Source: Archegozetes longisetosus (taxonomy: Eukaryota; Arthropoda; Arachnida; Sarcoptiformes; Trhypochthoniidae). From it: DNA of 64,000 nt. A program made the translations under genes and the position numbers. The notes beneath the pieces are model-generated. The model saw only the letters and a list, made by a program, of their open reading frames with translations. It ran no database searches and had not been told where the DNA came from. The stretch is from the NCBI GenBank assembly GCA_018873245.2, contig JAEMBT020000006.1:14462387-14526386 (forward strand). Direction: 5' to 3'. This document shows positions 24,069-34,955 of the stretch, piece by piece. The first letter of the stretch is position 1. Every line of letters starts with the position of its first letter.

Positions 24069-24622
24069 ATCAGTGAATGAAAATGGATTCCGTGGAATAT
24101 GGAATGGAATGCGGAATTGAGAAAAATGTGCAGAATGAAATGGAAATATATTGAAAAGTTGAAAATTAAGTGAAATTAGAATCGAGATGAAATGGAAAGA
24201 TTTTCATAGATTCTATAGAACTTTATAAAATGAAAAGTTTCTGTCATACATCGAAAAAATGTATATATATAATGCCCACTGAATCCTTTACCGTAAGTTC
24301 AATGATTTCTTTATTTTCTCAGTGATATCTACTTCTATTTCGCTATTTTTCAAAAATGTTTAACTACTTATTAATAAAATTTATATAACTTTGGAAAGAA
24401 ACAAAATAAACGAAAATAAAACGCATTTAATAGCAATAAAGTCACTAATGATTGGAATACTATGATTCAATACTATATAAACCAATGCATTTATCTTTGA
24501 AAAATGTATTTGCCATATCATGGAATGGACTATGATGGAACTGGAATTTTGTTCGAAAATGTGGAAAGGAACTGAATGGAATGGAATGGAATGAGAATTT
24601 CCCTAATTTTCATTCACTAATC
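24069..24622. mobile_element. TIR element with GGAATG-rich interior
   Basis: The left end GATCAGTGAATGAAAATGG is mirrored at the right end by TTTTCATTCACTAATC. Just inside both ends lie repeats of GGAATG/TGGAA, reminiscent of simple satellite. It is about 555 bp with no open frame. The hAT element at 24625 sits directly at its right edge. Confidence 0.5.
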
Positions 24623-24624
24623 TG

Positions 24625-26518
24625 TAAAGACCTCAAATTCAGGAGTTAAATCGTTTTAAATTCAGGAAGGAAAAAGGAGAAATAATGAATATTCAGGAGT
24701 AATTTTCAGGACTTTATAACAAGTTTATTCAGCTTATTTTATCTATCCTAGTACTTAAATTCTAATCAAAACTATTATATTTAATAAACAAATACTTTTC
24801 AATATTTTTTTTCTAATAGATTAAATCTTCTATCAGTAAGAATTTCTTTTAAATATGAGAAAGATCTTTCTACATCACAAGAGACCAGAGGAGCAAACAT
24901 TGATTTCATTCGAAATTCTAAAGAGTTCTCTTTTGAAGTGAACTCTTTGAGATCAGGATTTTTTTGTAAACACTTATTTAATTTCTCTATGCAAAAATAA
25001 GGCAGAAACTCTTTAACTTCATCAATCAAATTAAGTTGTTGATCAATTGTAAGTGATCTTTTTTTCGAGTTTTTTAATTATTTCATGCAATCTTCTAAAT
25101 GTATGCAAACTCAAAAGATGGTCTTTCAGACTATTTTTTCTAATAAGAAATTTCGCATTTTTATTGATTTATTTTTCTTGTCTTCTCCTAATTGTTCGAT
25201 GAATGCGCTTATTTTCTCAAAGTTATCTGAATAATAAAATCCAGTAGTTAACCAACTTCCCCATCGTGCCAAAACTGGATTTGGTGGTAAGCTGATGTTG
25301 CAAGATACCCTGAAATTCTCTCTTCTAAGCGGTGATTTTTTCAATATTTTTTTCATGCATGATATAAACTGATCTGCATCATTATTTTTATCTCGAATAA
25401 ACTCACATACTCTATGTAAAGCATGTGCTAAACAAGTAACATGCTTAAGATTTGGATATAAAACTTTTGCATTGGACATTGCTTTAACCATAGTTGGAGC
25501 TTGATCTGAAACTACGAGAATAACATCTTCTTATTTGATACCAACAGGCCAAAGAAGCATGCATGCATTATTTAGAGCCCGAACTATAGTTGAATTATTC
25601 ACTTTATTCAAAAATTGCGTTGATAGTAACATAGGTTTTGAACTTTTTCCATCTAATTTTCCAACCATAGTGTTGAAAACATACCTATTTAGTGAATCAG
25701 TTGTCTCTTCAATTATAAAATATACTTTATTAGCTCCAATTTCATCTCTAACTTTCATCAACTTTTCCTCATAAAGTTCTTCAATGCAATTAGAACGTAG
25801 AGAGTTAACACTAGGAATGTTAAATTTGGTATACTTAGATAGGAAGTTCTTTAGCTTTGGATTTTTTAGCTTTTCTAATGGTATGTTCGCAGATAAAAAT
25901 GCTTCAGCTAAATCCATTGAAAATTAATCTGCTTCTTTCTTCTTGTTTGATGCACTTTCGAATACATTTTGGATAGTATCTTGCTTCGATCCGGTCTTCT
26001 TTGCTTTTTGATGTTTTTCAGATCTAACATGTTGATTAACCCTATCTTTCCCATGTTTATGATCAAAATTATCAAAGACGTATGAGCACAATAAGCACCT
26101 TAATTTACCATTAACTATACTAAAATCTTTATCATTTTTACAATTGGTTTCATTTTAAAACTAAACTTTCACCCTGTCGAGGCATTATTGAAAATAATTT
26201 TTCTATAAAAGTCAATTTGAAGTTAACACTAAATAATGCCAAAATAATGTTAATACTTTTAGACACTCGTATAATATGATAGAAATGTCCAGCTGCTTAA
26301 AATTGAATTATTTTCTAGAAAAACCGACCTTGAAATGGATTATCAGGACTTAAAACAAATGTTCAAGTGTTTAGAATTTAGCGAAAAATTCAGGGATTTC
26401 AGGAACATCTAATTGACCTCAAGATGCTTATTTAAATTTAATTTGTACATATTTAGTATTATTTGATTGATTAAGTTATTGAAATAGATAAAGGATTTTC
26501 CTTAGATTGAGGTCTTTA
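24625..26518 (-). mobile_element. hAT transposon with 8-bp target-site duplication
   Basis: Terminal inverted repeats TAAAGACCTCAA (24625) and TTGAGGTCTTTA (ending 26518) are flanked on both sides by the same 8 bases, CTAATCTG (24617-24624 and 26519-26526). The 8-bp duplication is the hAT hallmark, and the interior encodes a hAT transposase on the minus strand. It is 1,894 bp in total. The exact duplication and only a few transposase lesions suggest a fairly young insertion. Confidence 0.88.
24799..26140 (-). pseudogene. hAT transposase, BED zinc finger to dimerisation domain, interrupted
   Basis: The N-terminal BED-type finger lies near 26100-26030 (CLLC, then HVRSEKHQKAKK). It is followed by a stop just before MDLAEAFLSANIPLEKLKNP at 25917. 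The frame 25917-25531 holds the first part of the RNase H-like core (IIEETTDSLNRYV). A stop at 25530 separates it from 25491-25126 with VTCLAHALHRVCEF and ARWGSWL. A stop or shift near 25125 separates this from 25029-24799, the C-terminal hAT dimerisation motif SCDVERSFSYLKEILTDRR. The pieces are collinear and otherwise well conserved, so the coding sequence is broken by about three lesions. Small introns could explain some breaks, but no good splice pairs are evident. Confidence 0.8.
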
Positions 26519-26526
26519 CTAATCTG

Positions 26527-27540
26527 AATTCATCGCAAATCCTTTTTGTAATTGAAATAAATGATTCAGAATGACCAACTGGGCTGACTGCAATCCAAAC
26601 AAGGACTTTGCTTGAATTTCTTTATACTTAATTTCATTTTGGAACTTCAAGAGACGGATCAGCAAAATATGAGTCATTACTACAATTATTTGAACCATCA
26701 GTTGTGAAATAACTTTCGTATTCAACTATATGTGTAGTTAATGGTGGTTTAATTGCAGTCGTTTTTAATTTGTTTAAACACCTAGTTAGCTTTTGTTTTT
26801 AAATTTCATCACTTTTTGATTCTACTTTCAACACTTTTATCAGAGATATTCAATTTTTCCGAATCTTACATAAGCCGCGCAAATTGTATTCACATTTTAT
26901 CAACATACTTTTTCACTTTCTGATTTCTTAGGCTTTCGGCCCATGCCAGATTTTCTCTCGAGTTGTGCACATAGTAACTTCAATCTCAGTATGAACCCCA
27001 ATACTAATCGAAATAAGACAAGAATTTTTAGCGATAAATGTTTATCACAAAACATTGCATTGATCTAATATTTTGAACTTAAAAATACTAAAAGATAAAC
27101 CAATTTAAAGAACTGCAAACACATTAGGCTTTTAATAAATACGTTGTTTTGAAATAAATGTTAATCCTGTTTAATAAATAGTAAATTTATTAATTAATGA
27201 AATTTTTAAATAACAAATATATTTTAAATAATAAATTTTCATTGGAGAAGAGGTCAGCTAATTGATATCAAAGAGAGAAATATGATAATTAATTTATGTG
27301 GAGTTGGACTTTTGAGTAATGAGTACAGATCCTAAAAAGTTGGTTTGATTTTTTGTCTAATACTAGTATGTTTAATTTGTTTAAAAAATGTTGCCAACAA
27401 ACTCGTTCCATTTGATTTTACGATTAAAAGTTAGCTCATAAAAAACATGAGGTTTGAAACTCATGATGCAATCTTCAACTGATAATTTATTATTTCTTAT
27501 TAATGTTACAAATAGATCGTGATAAAATTAATATTTAGTA
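26527..27540. other. Spacer with possible minus-strand coding remnant
   Basis: On the minus strand near 26960-26830 a broken frame reads ENLAWAESLRNQKVKKYVDK, later DSEKLNISDKSVESRIKK. Near 26755-26640 another reads HIVEYESYFTTDGSNN and onward. These have coding-like composition with stops, but I cannot assign a family. Nothing else is recognised to 27540. Confidence 0.3.
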
Positions 27541-28158
27541 GATATTTAGGGTGAATCTGGGCTATTGGGTCTAAAGGGGTTCTCGACCTCCCATCCCAAA
27601 GTGTGATATATCATTGGATTCAGTTCGGCAAGCTGAACATTTTGATACTACACTTGACCACTTTTGATCCGAACCTGACCACTTCTGGACAACTCCCGAC
27701 GAGAGTGACCGACCCCGCCAAGTGATATATCATTGAACTCACAACATCGAACTGAACATTTTGATACCTCACTTGGTCAATTATCTCAAGTAGTTCTCGA
27801 GATATCCATCATTGTTTCGTTTAGTACCTCGTAATGGATAAACCTGGATTCTCGAGTCGTAACCCAAACAAGCCTGATATAAACTAAGGGAGAATAAGTT
27901 AGGTCGCAAAGCGACCTAACCTATTATACCTTAGTTTAAATCAGGTTTGGCTTGGGTTACAACTTGGTAAAGCCAGGTTTACCCATTTTCGAGGGGGTTA
28001 GGTCTCGGTGGCCAGAAGTGGTCAGGTTCGGGTTGGAAGTAGTCAAGTGTGGTATCAAAATGTTCAGCTCGACGAACTGAATCCAATTATGTATTACACC
28101 TGGAGGTAGGTGGTCGGGAACCCCGTTAGACCCATTAGCCCGGATTTACCCGATATTT
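27541..28158. repeat. Foldback element K with tight central hairpin
   Basis: The sequence is self-complementary from GATATTTAGGGTGAATCTGG at 27541 to its mirror ending at 28158. The centre is an exact stem, GTTAGGTCGC (27898-27907) and GCGACCTAAC (27911-27920), with a 3-base loop. An extra segment near 27720-27785 repeats part of the left arm (GAACATTTTGATAC). It would form a single hairpin of about 600 nt if transcribed. Confidence 0.8.
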
Positions 28159-30701
28159 ATTATAACTCAAGCTTAAACCTTGGCAACTCAAAAATGGTTT
28201 TCATGAGTTTAACTTTTCTAAACTAAATTTGCTGCTTAGAAAAATTAGTGTTTAGTTAGTCAGAAAAATTGAACCAATTAATTAGGATCTATAGTAATGA
28301 CAGCATTGGCTTTATCGCGAGACTTGAGGACAGTCATTAAATCATCACCTCTGTGCTATAGTGCACTAGCTCGAAAATTGTCACCAAATGAGTTAATGCC
28401 ACTTTTGAAGCAAGATACCAAGCCCCAATAAATTGCTCGAATCGAATCTCAAAATTTAGGAGTAGATTTCCACAAACCAGTTGTGCAATAAAGTGTTATC
28501 CTTTTATCGCTGAAATCTTAAGGGCTATATTGTGCTGACCCTTGAAACTTTTTATTTAAACACCTATTTGAAAATCAACTATTTAGTTATAAAATCCGAG
28601 AAAAAGTGATATTCCCAATCCGTTTGATACTGATCAAGACATAACGCTCATTACTTGATCTTATTTATCTCTCTAAATTTTTATCACTTGACTGCGGACA
28701 TACAGGCTGTAATGCAATCACTCTCTTAATAAGTTTATACTAATGAATTTTGAATGGATGCTAAGCAAGTTTTAAAATTCTTTTAGTGTTTCTACAAATG
28801 AATATAAAAACTGTTTTAAATTGAGCAGAAAGTTCCTATTGAGCCTTAATTATGACTAAATCGACTGAATTTTGAATCACTTAGAGCTCAATAAACTAGC
28901 GATTAATTGATTCTCAATAATTGGGATTTTAGTTAAGGGTTTAATTTTATTTTTTAAGTATCCAAAGCTTTATTACACAAAAGTAAAAATCTTATTTAGA
29001 TTTCAATCAACTGATAGAAAAAAGATAATTATTTATTAATAATTGCAATCAAATTCTACGTATTAAAAGATTTGAAATTTATATAAGTTATCAACTTAAA
29101 TTTTAACTCTAAATTTATCAAAAATTATTAAAATGAAAATAACGTTTGTATTTTATCTAATTTTTGAAAAAAAACTTTCTAGAATCTTGGTCTATTTTGT
29201 ACATAAATAATGAAGCTACTTTTTAGCTGCCTGAGTAGTTGTTGTAGTGGTCAGTAGAGTGACCAGGCCTCCAGGAATGACCTGAAGTCTCTAGAAATTG
29301 TACTCTGACTCTGGCGTAGAGGAGTGCGTCTTTCCTTGAGATTATAAACTCCACAAGTTCTGAATTATCCACTTCTTCATTCGATATGAGTTTTTCATTT
29401 AAGATTTTGTCACCAAACCTCAAGGAATTAAGTTTATAATTCCGGTCACATTGGTAGTCAGTGGTTTTGAACGTAAATCATAAGCGGTAACACAATTAAG
29501 TGATGGTTCTACCGTTCAATTCTTTTATATTACACATTTACGAATTTAATAATGAAGTGGTACTTAAAATATTAGTAAGCTATCAAATGAAGCGTTACCT
29601 TGAATTCGGTGGCGTAAATTCAGATTAGAATCTACACAACATATCTTGAAAATTGCTGTATTCAAAACATTTGAGTTACGAGTAATATGAAAATAATATT
29701 GATTTTTGGTAGAAATTTAATTTCGACCTTTAGATTCATTTCCATATTTTTATTGTTTTAAACACAAAAGTCGGGTATCAATTCAACAGTACTCGATGAG
29801 AGAGATCCAAGCGCGCGCCCATGTCACTGAGCTCTGCCCACTTTTCAAAAAGTCCTAAATTTAATATATTAATCTTTTTTTTTTAATCAATCATATAATT
29901 ATACTTTCAACAATTTTTCATCTAAATTGCATCAAATCATTGAGGAAAGATTGTTTTAATTTTGTATTAAAATAGCTCTCAAAAGTATTTTACCCAAAAC
30001 ATATCGATTACTTTGAACAGAAAATTTTCCTCATTTGAAAGATTTATCAAGAGATATTTAAGATATTTAAGATAATTAATTGAATGAGTCACATAATCTC
30101 CAAGTGAAGGTTAACGGTAATTTGAATTGATTAGTCTAGTAAATCGGATCTTTAATGACGCATTGAATGAGTTATTAAAAGAATGATTTTGAATTTAAAG
30201 GCCAATCTGAGGGGAAAATATGTTAGTATACTGTTAAAATCAGTTGGATACAAAAATCAAAGATCGAACTTCTTCTTCATAACTAAATTACTTGTGAATC
30301 TGTGTACATTGTCAAATTAAATTTGTAATAAGTTGAAGTGATTCTAATAATCGAAACTTTTATGCAAAGTTAGGGTGGAACCAAAAGGTTTCATTTTATT
30401 CATTACTGATTTGCGAAATATTTATTTGTGAAATTTTTGCCATCATCATACCAAGTGTTTTTATTCGAAACTTGAGACATGCCATTAGATGTATCAATTT
30501 TTCCATCGAATAAATTTACTTAGCTCTTAAACTTAAGCTTTAACTCCGTGAAATATTATGTTATTTCAAATGACTAATAACTATCTAATTTCAGATCCCT
30601 TTAAATCGAAAAGCACTTATGGTCGTATAAAATCGAAAGTTTTAACATTTGTATAGGACGTTGAGATTCTCATCTAAACAACAATATACTATAACAAGGG
30701 A
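28159..30701. other. Region upstream of the terpene synthase
   Basis: AT-rich with no long gene. The one coding-like block is at 29223-29423 (separate entry). A small open frame near 28297 (MTALALSRDLRTVIKSS and onward) has no recognisable family. The sequence immediately before 30702 should contain the terpene synthase promoter; no specific motif can be defended. Confidence 0.4.
29223..29423 (-). CDS. Unrecognised coding-like frame
   Basis: The frame is open from about 29470 to the TAA at 29223, reading TTDYQCDRNYKLNSLRFGDK, then SELVEFIISRKDALLYARVR and a His/Ser/Tyr-rich tail. Codon use looks coding and GC is above the surroundings, but there is no good start, acceptor or known domain. 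It could be the last exon of an unidentified secreted-type protein or chance. Confidence 0.3.
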   Translation of the reverse strand: MRFGDKILNEKLISNEEVDNSELVEFIISRKDALLYARVRVQFLETSGHSWRPGHSTDHYNNYSGS

Positions 30702-32626
30702 ATGGACTCAGAAAGTACGTTTTGATTTTTAATACTTCCACATAAATTTTGATTAGGGTGACCACCTCTGGCTTGACTCACGACGGGACAAAAATATCAA
30801 AGGGGGGACCCTTACATTTTAAAAAGAAAAATACCTCATTTATTAGTCATTACAAATATTTAGGTGTCAAACAATACTTTCTAATATTTAAACATTGAAG
30901 ATTATTAGTCATGGTTGATTTCAAAAGTATATTTTCCCTTAGAAATGTCATCTTTCAAAGTTATTCAAAGGTAAGAAATACTGGTTTATATCAGATATGT
31001 CAAGGCAGAAAAGATTAATTCAATAACTTTTGATTTTAAACCACAGGTGCCTAAAACATTAAACTGAATTTCTTAATCCCTTATCATTTGTAAAATAAAT
31101 TCAATGTTTGAATTTTTAAGAAATATTTTCTAAGCATACTTTTCAAAATGAGAATTGAAAAAACGGGACACTAATTGTCCCGTCGAGAGTTTTTTGGTCT
31201 GACGGGATTTTTGACTTTCATCTTTAAATAGACGGGACTGTCCCGTCAAAAACGAGACGGGTGGTCACCCTAATTTTGATATCCAGGAGAATATTTTGTT
31301 AAGTTGATTTGAAGAACTAGACAAACATTTTATTTCAGACATTGAAAAGGATAAGGGAAAACTTTCCAAATATCTTATCAACAACAAGCCAATCAAATTC
31401 TATTGGCCTAAATATATACCACCTTTTTCATACGGTATGAGTAGTGTATACACTAAAGGTTTGCACGAGAAATGCGAGAAGAGCTTTCTTGAATACTGCA
31501 AAATAAAGAAAGATCCAGTTGGAAGCTCAAAAGATATTGGTTTTTGGGGTGCTTTCACTTACCCCAATTGTAAAGATCCAGTAAAAATGGAAGTTTTGGC
31601 AAAGTTATTTTGGTTTCAATTTTGGTTAGATGACCAAACTGAGAACTATTGGGGTGATGTCGAACGAGATAGTAATAAGGCAAAAATAATATTTGGACAA
31701 CTCATAGAAGTCTTAGATAAACTTCTAGGTGCTGAAAATATTTCAACACATCAGTGGAAGCCTTATATTGTTGGGCAATATGATTGCATAGGCAGAATTT
31801 TTTCTGAATATAACTCAATACAAAAAAAACGTTTTGTTGATTTAATGAAACTCTATTGTTACGGAAATATCGATGAAAGTGAGATCTTTGATGGTTCAAA
31901 GAATATTGAAAGCATGAATCAATTGATTTGGGTTAGTAAACTATTTAACACAACTAAAATTAAGACTCATGACTAAAACTATCTTAATTTTAGTTCTCTG
32001 ACGAAAAATAATAATTTTCACTCAAAATTATTCGATTCGATTTTATTCATATAAGCAAATCTCTTTCGTTCCCATAGCAAAGAACATGTAACTCAGGAGT
32101 AATGCATTGCGCACAACTCATTGAATACGTCTATGGATTGGAACTAACCGAGGATGAGTGGCAAAATCCTCTGTTACAATCATTTATTAAGACGGGAACA
32201 AAGTCAATTATTTTAACCAATGATCTATTCTCATTTCGAAAAGAAATAGTTGAGTGCAATGGCGATTTTAAACATTGTAGAAATATGATTATTCTATACA
32301 TGGATATCGAGAAAATCTCCCTTCAGGAAGCGGTCAATAAATTAATTGACGAAATAAAAGAAGCTGACAATGAAGTAAAACGTATCGGAACTGAATTGAA
32401 AAGTAAAAAATCTGTTTCTAATGATATTAATCGATTTATCGATGAGTTCTACTATATAATATCTGGTAGTTGGCTCTTTCAACTGGGACTCAAACGATAT
32501 CACGGAAAAAATTTCAAAGGAATTGTTCCACTTTCTGGACAATTTATTTTCTGTGAAAATGAAACAATAATTATTCCAGATAAATATAATGAGAAATTTG
32601 ATTTTCTTAAAAAATTCTATGAGTAA
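30702..32626 (+). CDS. Class I terpene synthase, three exons
   Basis: Predicted class I terpene cyclase, ionising a prenyl diphosphate with Mg2+ and releasing pyrophosphate; product unknown. Exons: 30702-30714 (13 nt, MDSE plus one base), 31339-31935, 32097-32626. Donors GTACGT and GTAAAC and acceptors TTTCAG and CTCAG keep frame and give 379 aa, near the size of microbial sesquiterpene synthases. Motifs in order: aspartate-rich DDQTE (102-106); the Arg in IWVRVMH (204), at the usual pyrophosphate-sensor position and formed across the second splice junction; NSE triad NDLFSFRKE (245-253), an exact ND-x2-S-x3-E; and the C-terminal RY pair (337-338) in WLFQLGLKRY. There is no transit or signal peptide and no beta/gamma plant domains, so it is microbial-type. 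Intron 1 (624 bp) is mostly a 517-bp MITE. No disruption was seen. A possible AATAAA lies at 32829. Confidence 0.88.
30755..31271. mobile_element. TA-flanked MITE, copy 2, in terpene synthase intron 1
   Basis: Full-length match to 17531-18047 in the same orientation, with cleaner termini (AGGGTGACCACC and GGTGGTCACCCT) flanked by TA. It makes up most of the 624-bp intron; without it the intron would be about 107 bp. Non-coding. Confidence 0.82.
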
Positions 32627-32639
32627 ATAGAAATAAGAA

Positions 32640-34490
32640 ATATTTTCTGAGATTGATTTTTATTTCAGTTTGGATTCTATTGTGATTCTATAATTAGCTT
32701 AGTTAAAGTAAAATTTCTACTAAACTCAAGACATGAATCATTTTCTGATCAAACATTAGATCTACATTAGATTAGTAGTTGTATAAAGTATTTTGATGAA
32801 TTATTCATAAAACTAAATGTGTTTCAAAAATAAAATTATAAATTGAATCTCGTAAAATTATTCTAGATTATCTATGCAAAATTTATGGTTAATCACATAA
32901 GGAATTTATTTTTCTTGTAAATATATGGTAGAAGTTCAATTATGGATACTCAAAAGTATCTATAGAATTCGCAAAGAAGCAATTTTAATGATCGAGAAAA
33001 TTCGAAAAATAAAAATATTGCAAGATATTTTCGGTTTAGTCCTTGCTTTATACTTAAAAAAATTAATTCAACACAAAATTTACACAAACTAAGTGCTGGA
33101 GAATTCCCAGAAATTATCTTTTGATTAGAAATTTTCTAGAAGCATTTCTATAGCTTAGAAACTTTCCTAACAATGATCCCCAGATCTATGAGAAAAAATA
33201 AATTGTCTTTTACTTATTGTTTTAAGCGTTTGAGAATAATATCGACTTTAAATATTTTTAAAAATAATTACTCTCATCAAATTAAATCATATCTTAAGAC
33301 AGAAAATTTTTTGCCTAGAAAGCCAATAGTTTTTAATTAGTTAACACTGTCTTGCAAGAATACTTATTTGGAAAAATCTACGGAGAATAAGTCAAGGAAT
33401 TAGAGTATCAATCGATCAAAGGACAATTTTGGATGATAAAAATTTTTACAATAGGAAGTTCATGTCATGCAATGAGATTCACAAAAAGTTTTTCAGTTTG
33501 CATTACTAATGGGTATTCACGGTAAAAGGATTTTAAAAATACTGTTCGTTTTTAATAGTATACTCAAATTTAAGGAACAACTTTCATTTATTACTAAGCA
33601 TGAATTAGAAATTAGAAATGATAAAGTTTAAAAAATATGAAACAAAATCTAATCATTTAGTCATTGATTATGAATTAGAAACACGTTTAATCATTAGTCA
33701 AACCCAAAAACATTAGAAGAGTTAAAGTCATATACACGAAATGAAATTGAAAAAATAAGTTCTGAAACACTTAAAATAAAATTTCAGGAAATATGATTAA
33801 AAGAGTTAAACTCTAGAAAATAATGATCAACATTTCCAGCATATGTTGTGATTAATTAGAAGATTTATTTTTTGCATATCTAACTCATCTCTTTGTAAGA
33901 TTACAGTTGATTAATTTTGGTTCCATTTGAAACATTCTAATTTCAGTCAACGAGCAAACGATTTGACTTTTGATTAAAATATCATAAACAATAAAGAGTT
34001 AACTACTTTATATGATCATACTTTTAAAAAACGAACCGTATTTCAATGCTCTAGTATATCATGATTTGACTAAAACTTCTTCCATATACAGTATATAAGT
34101 ATATATACACATAAGCATAAAAATAAAATTTTGAGAATTGTTACTTATAAGAGTATTAAAATATCTAGAAAATAAACTTATTTAATGAAAATTGATAAAA
34201 TTTTACAAAAATTAAGAAATTTCGCTGTCGCGATCAAGTTATTTAGACTAGGGGCGTTGCTGTTCAGTTTTAATCAAGTGGTTAGTACCTTGTACTCCAC
34301 TTGAGGTCGAACAAAACCAGACATGACCTTGATTTTTTCGGCATGTTCGAAATAATCTACTTTCAAGTCTCCATTCAAATCTCATTGCAAAATTTTTCTC
34401 ACTAAAGTGTGAAATCAAATCTTAAGGTCTCATAAAAAAGACTAAATTGTGCACTCTATCTAAAGGAATTAAACCGTTTTCGATATATTC
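32640..34490. other. Intergenic, nothing recognised
   Basis: AT-rich sequence downstream of the terpene synthase. No coding remnant, repeat copy or RNA gene was recognised by eye. Confidence 0.4.
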
Positions 34491-34494
34491 AACT

Positions 34495-34955
34495 TTGAGG
34501 TTTCTATCGAAATAACATTGCAAATGTGAAATTTCTTTGTAAAACTGTCGATCAACTCACATGATTTAATCTGAGTGTGAATATCATTAGACCGCTATAT
34601 GGAATAATGTTATGAGCTGTGCGTCAAGTAACGACTCGATTAACCTAACAGTTACCTACATGATTGAACCAAGCTGATTATAGTGTTAGAAGATTTTGCT
34701 CGGGACACTCACGACCTGACGCTATTCTCATCTAGGTAAAATCACGCAAATGGGTATTTAATAGCATTGAGAAATTTATAGAAGCTTTCTAGAAATATTT
34801 CTCTACCTGGAGCCCACATAAGTTTCAGAAATATTTCTAGAAGCTTTTTGAGAATCTTTATAAAAATCTTTTTACAAAACTAGTATTTAACCATTTTATA
34901 GAGGAATTTCACATATTGTAATGTCATTCCGATGGAGACTCTAAAGTTAAAATCT
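34495..34955. repeat. Foldback element L
   Basis: Arms near 34495-34550 (AACTTTGAGGTTTCTATCGA) and 34890-34950 are reverse complements. An inner pair, AGAAGCTTTCTAGAAATATT and its mirror near 34838, surrounds the centre near 34815. The left arm is split by about 190 bp that lacks a mirror. Sequence just to the right (35005-35070) resembles part of element B near 8240-8320. Confidence 0.6.

Noticed and set aside
31976..32102. Stop codons splitting the terpene synthase into two frames
   Set aside because: Considered as a pseudogene mark, but donor GTAAAC at 31936 and acceptor CTCAG at 32096 remove them in frame and create the expected sensor Arg, so this is an intron.
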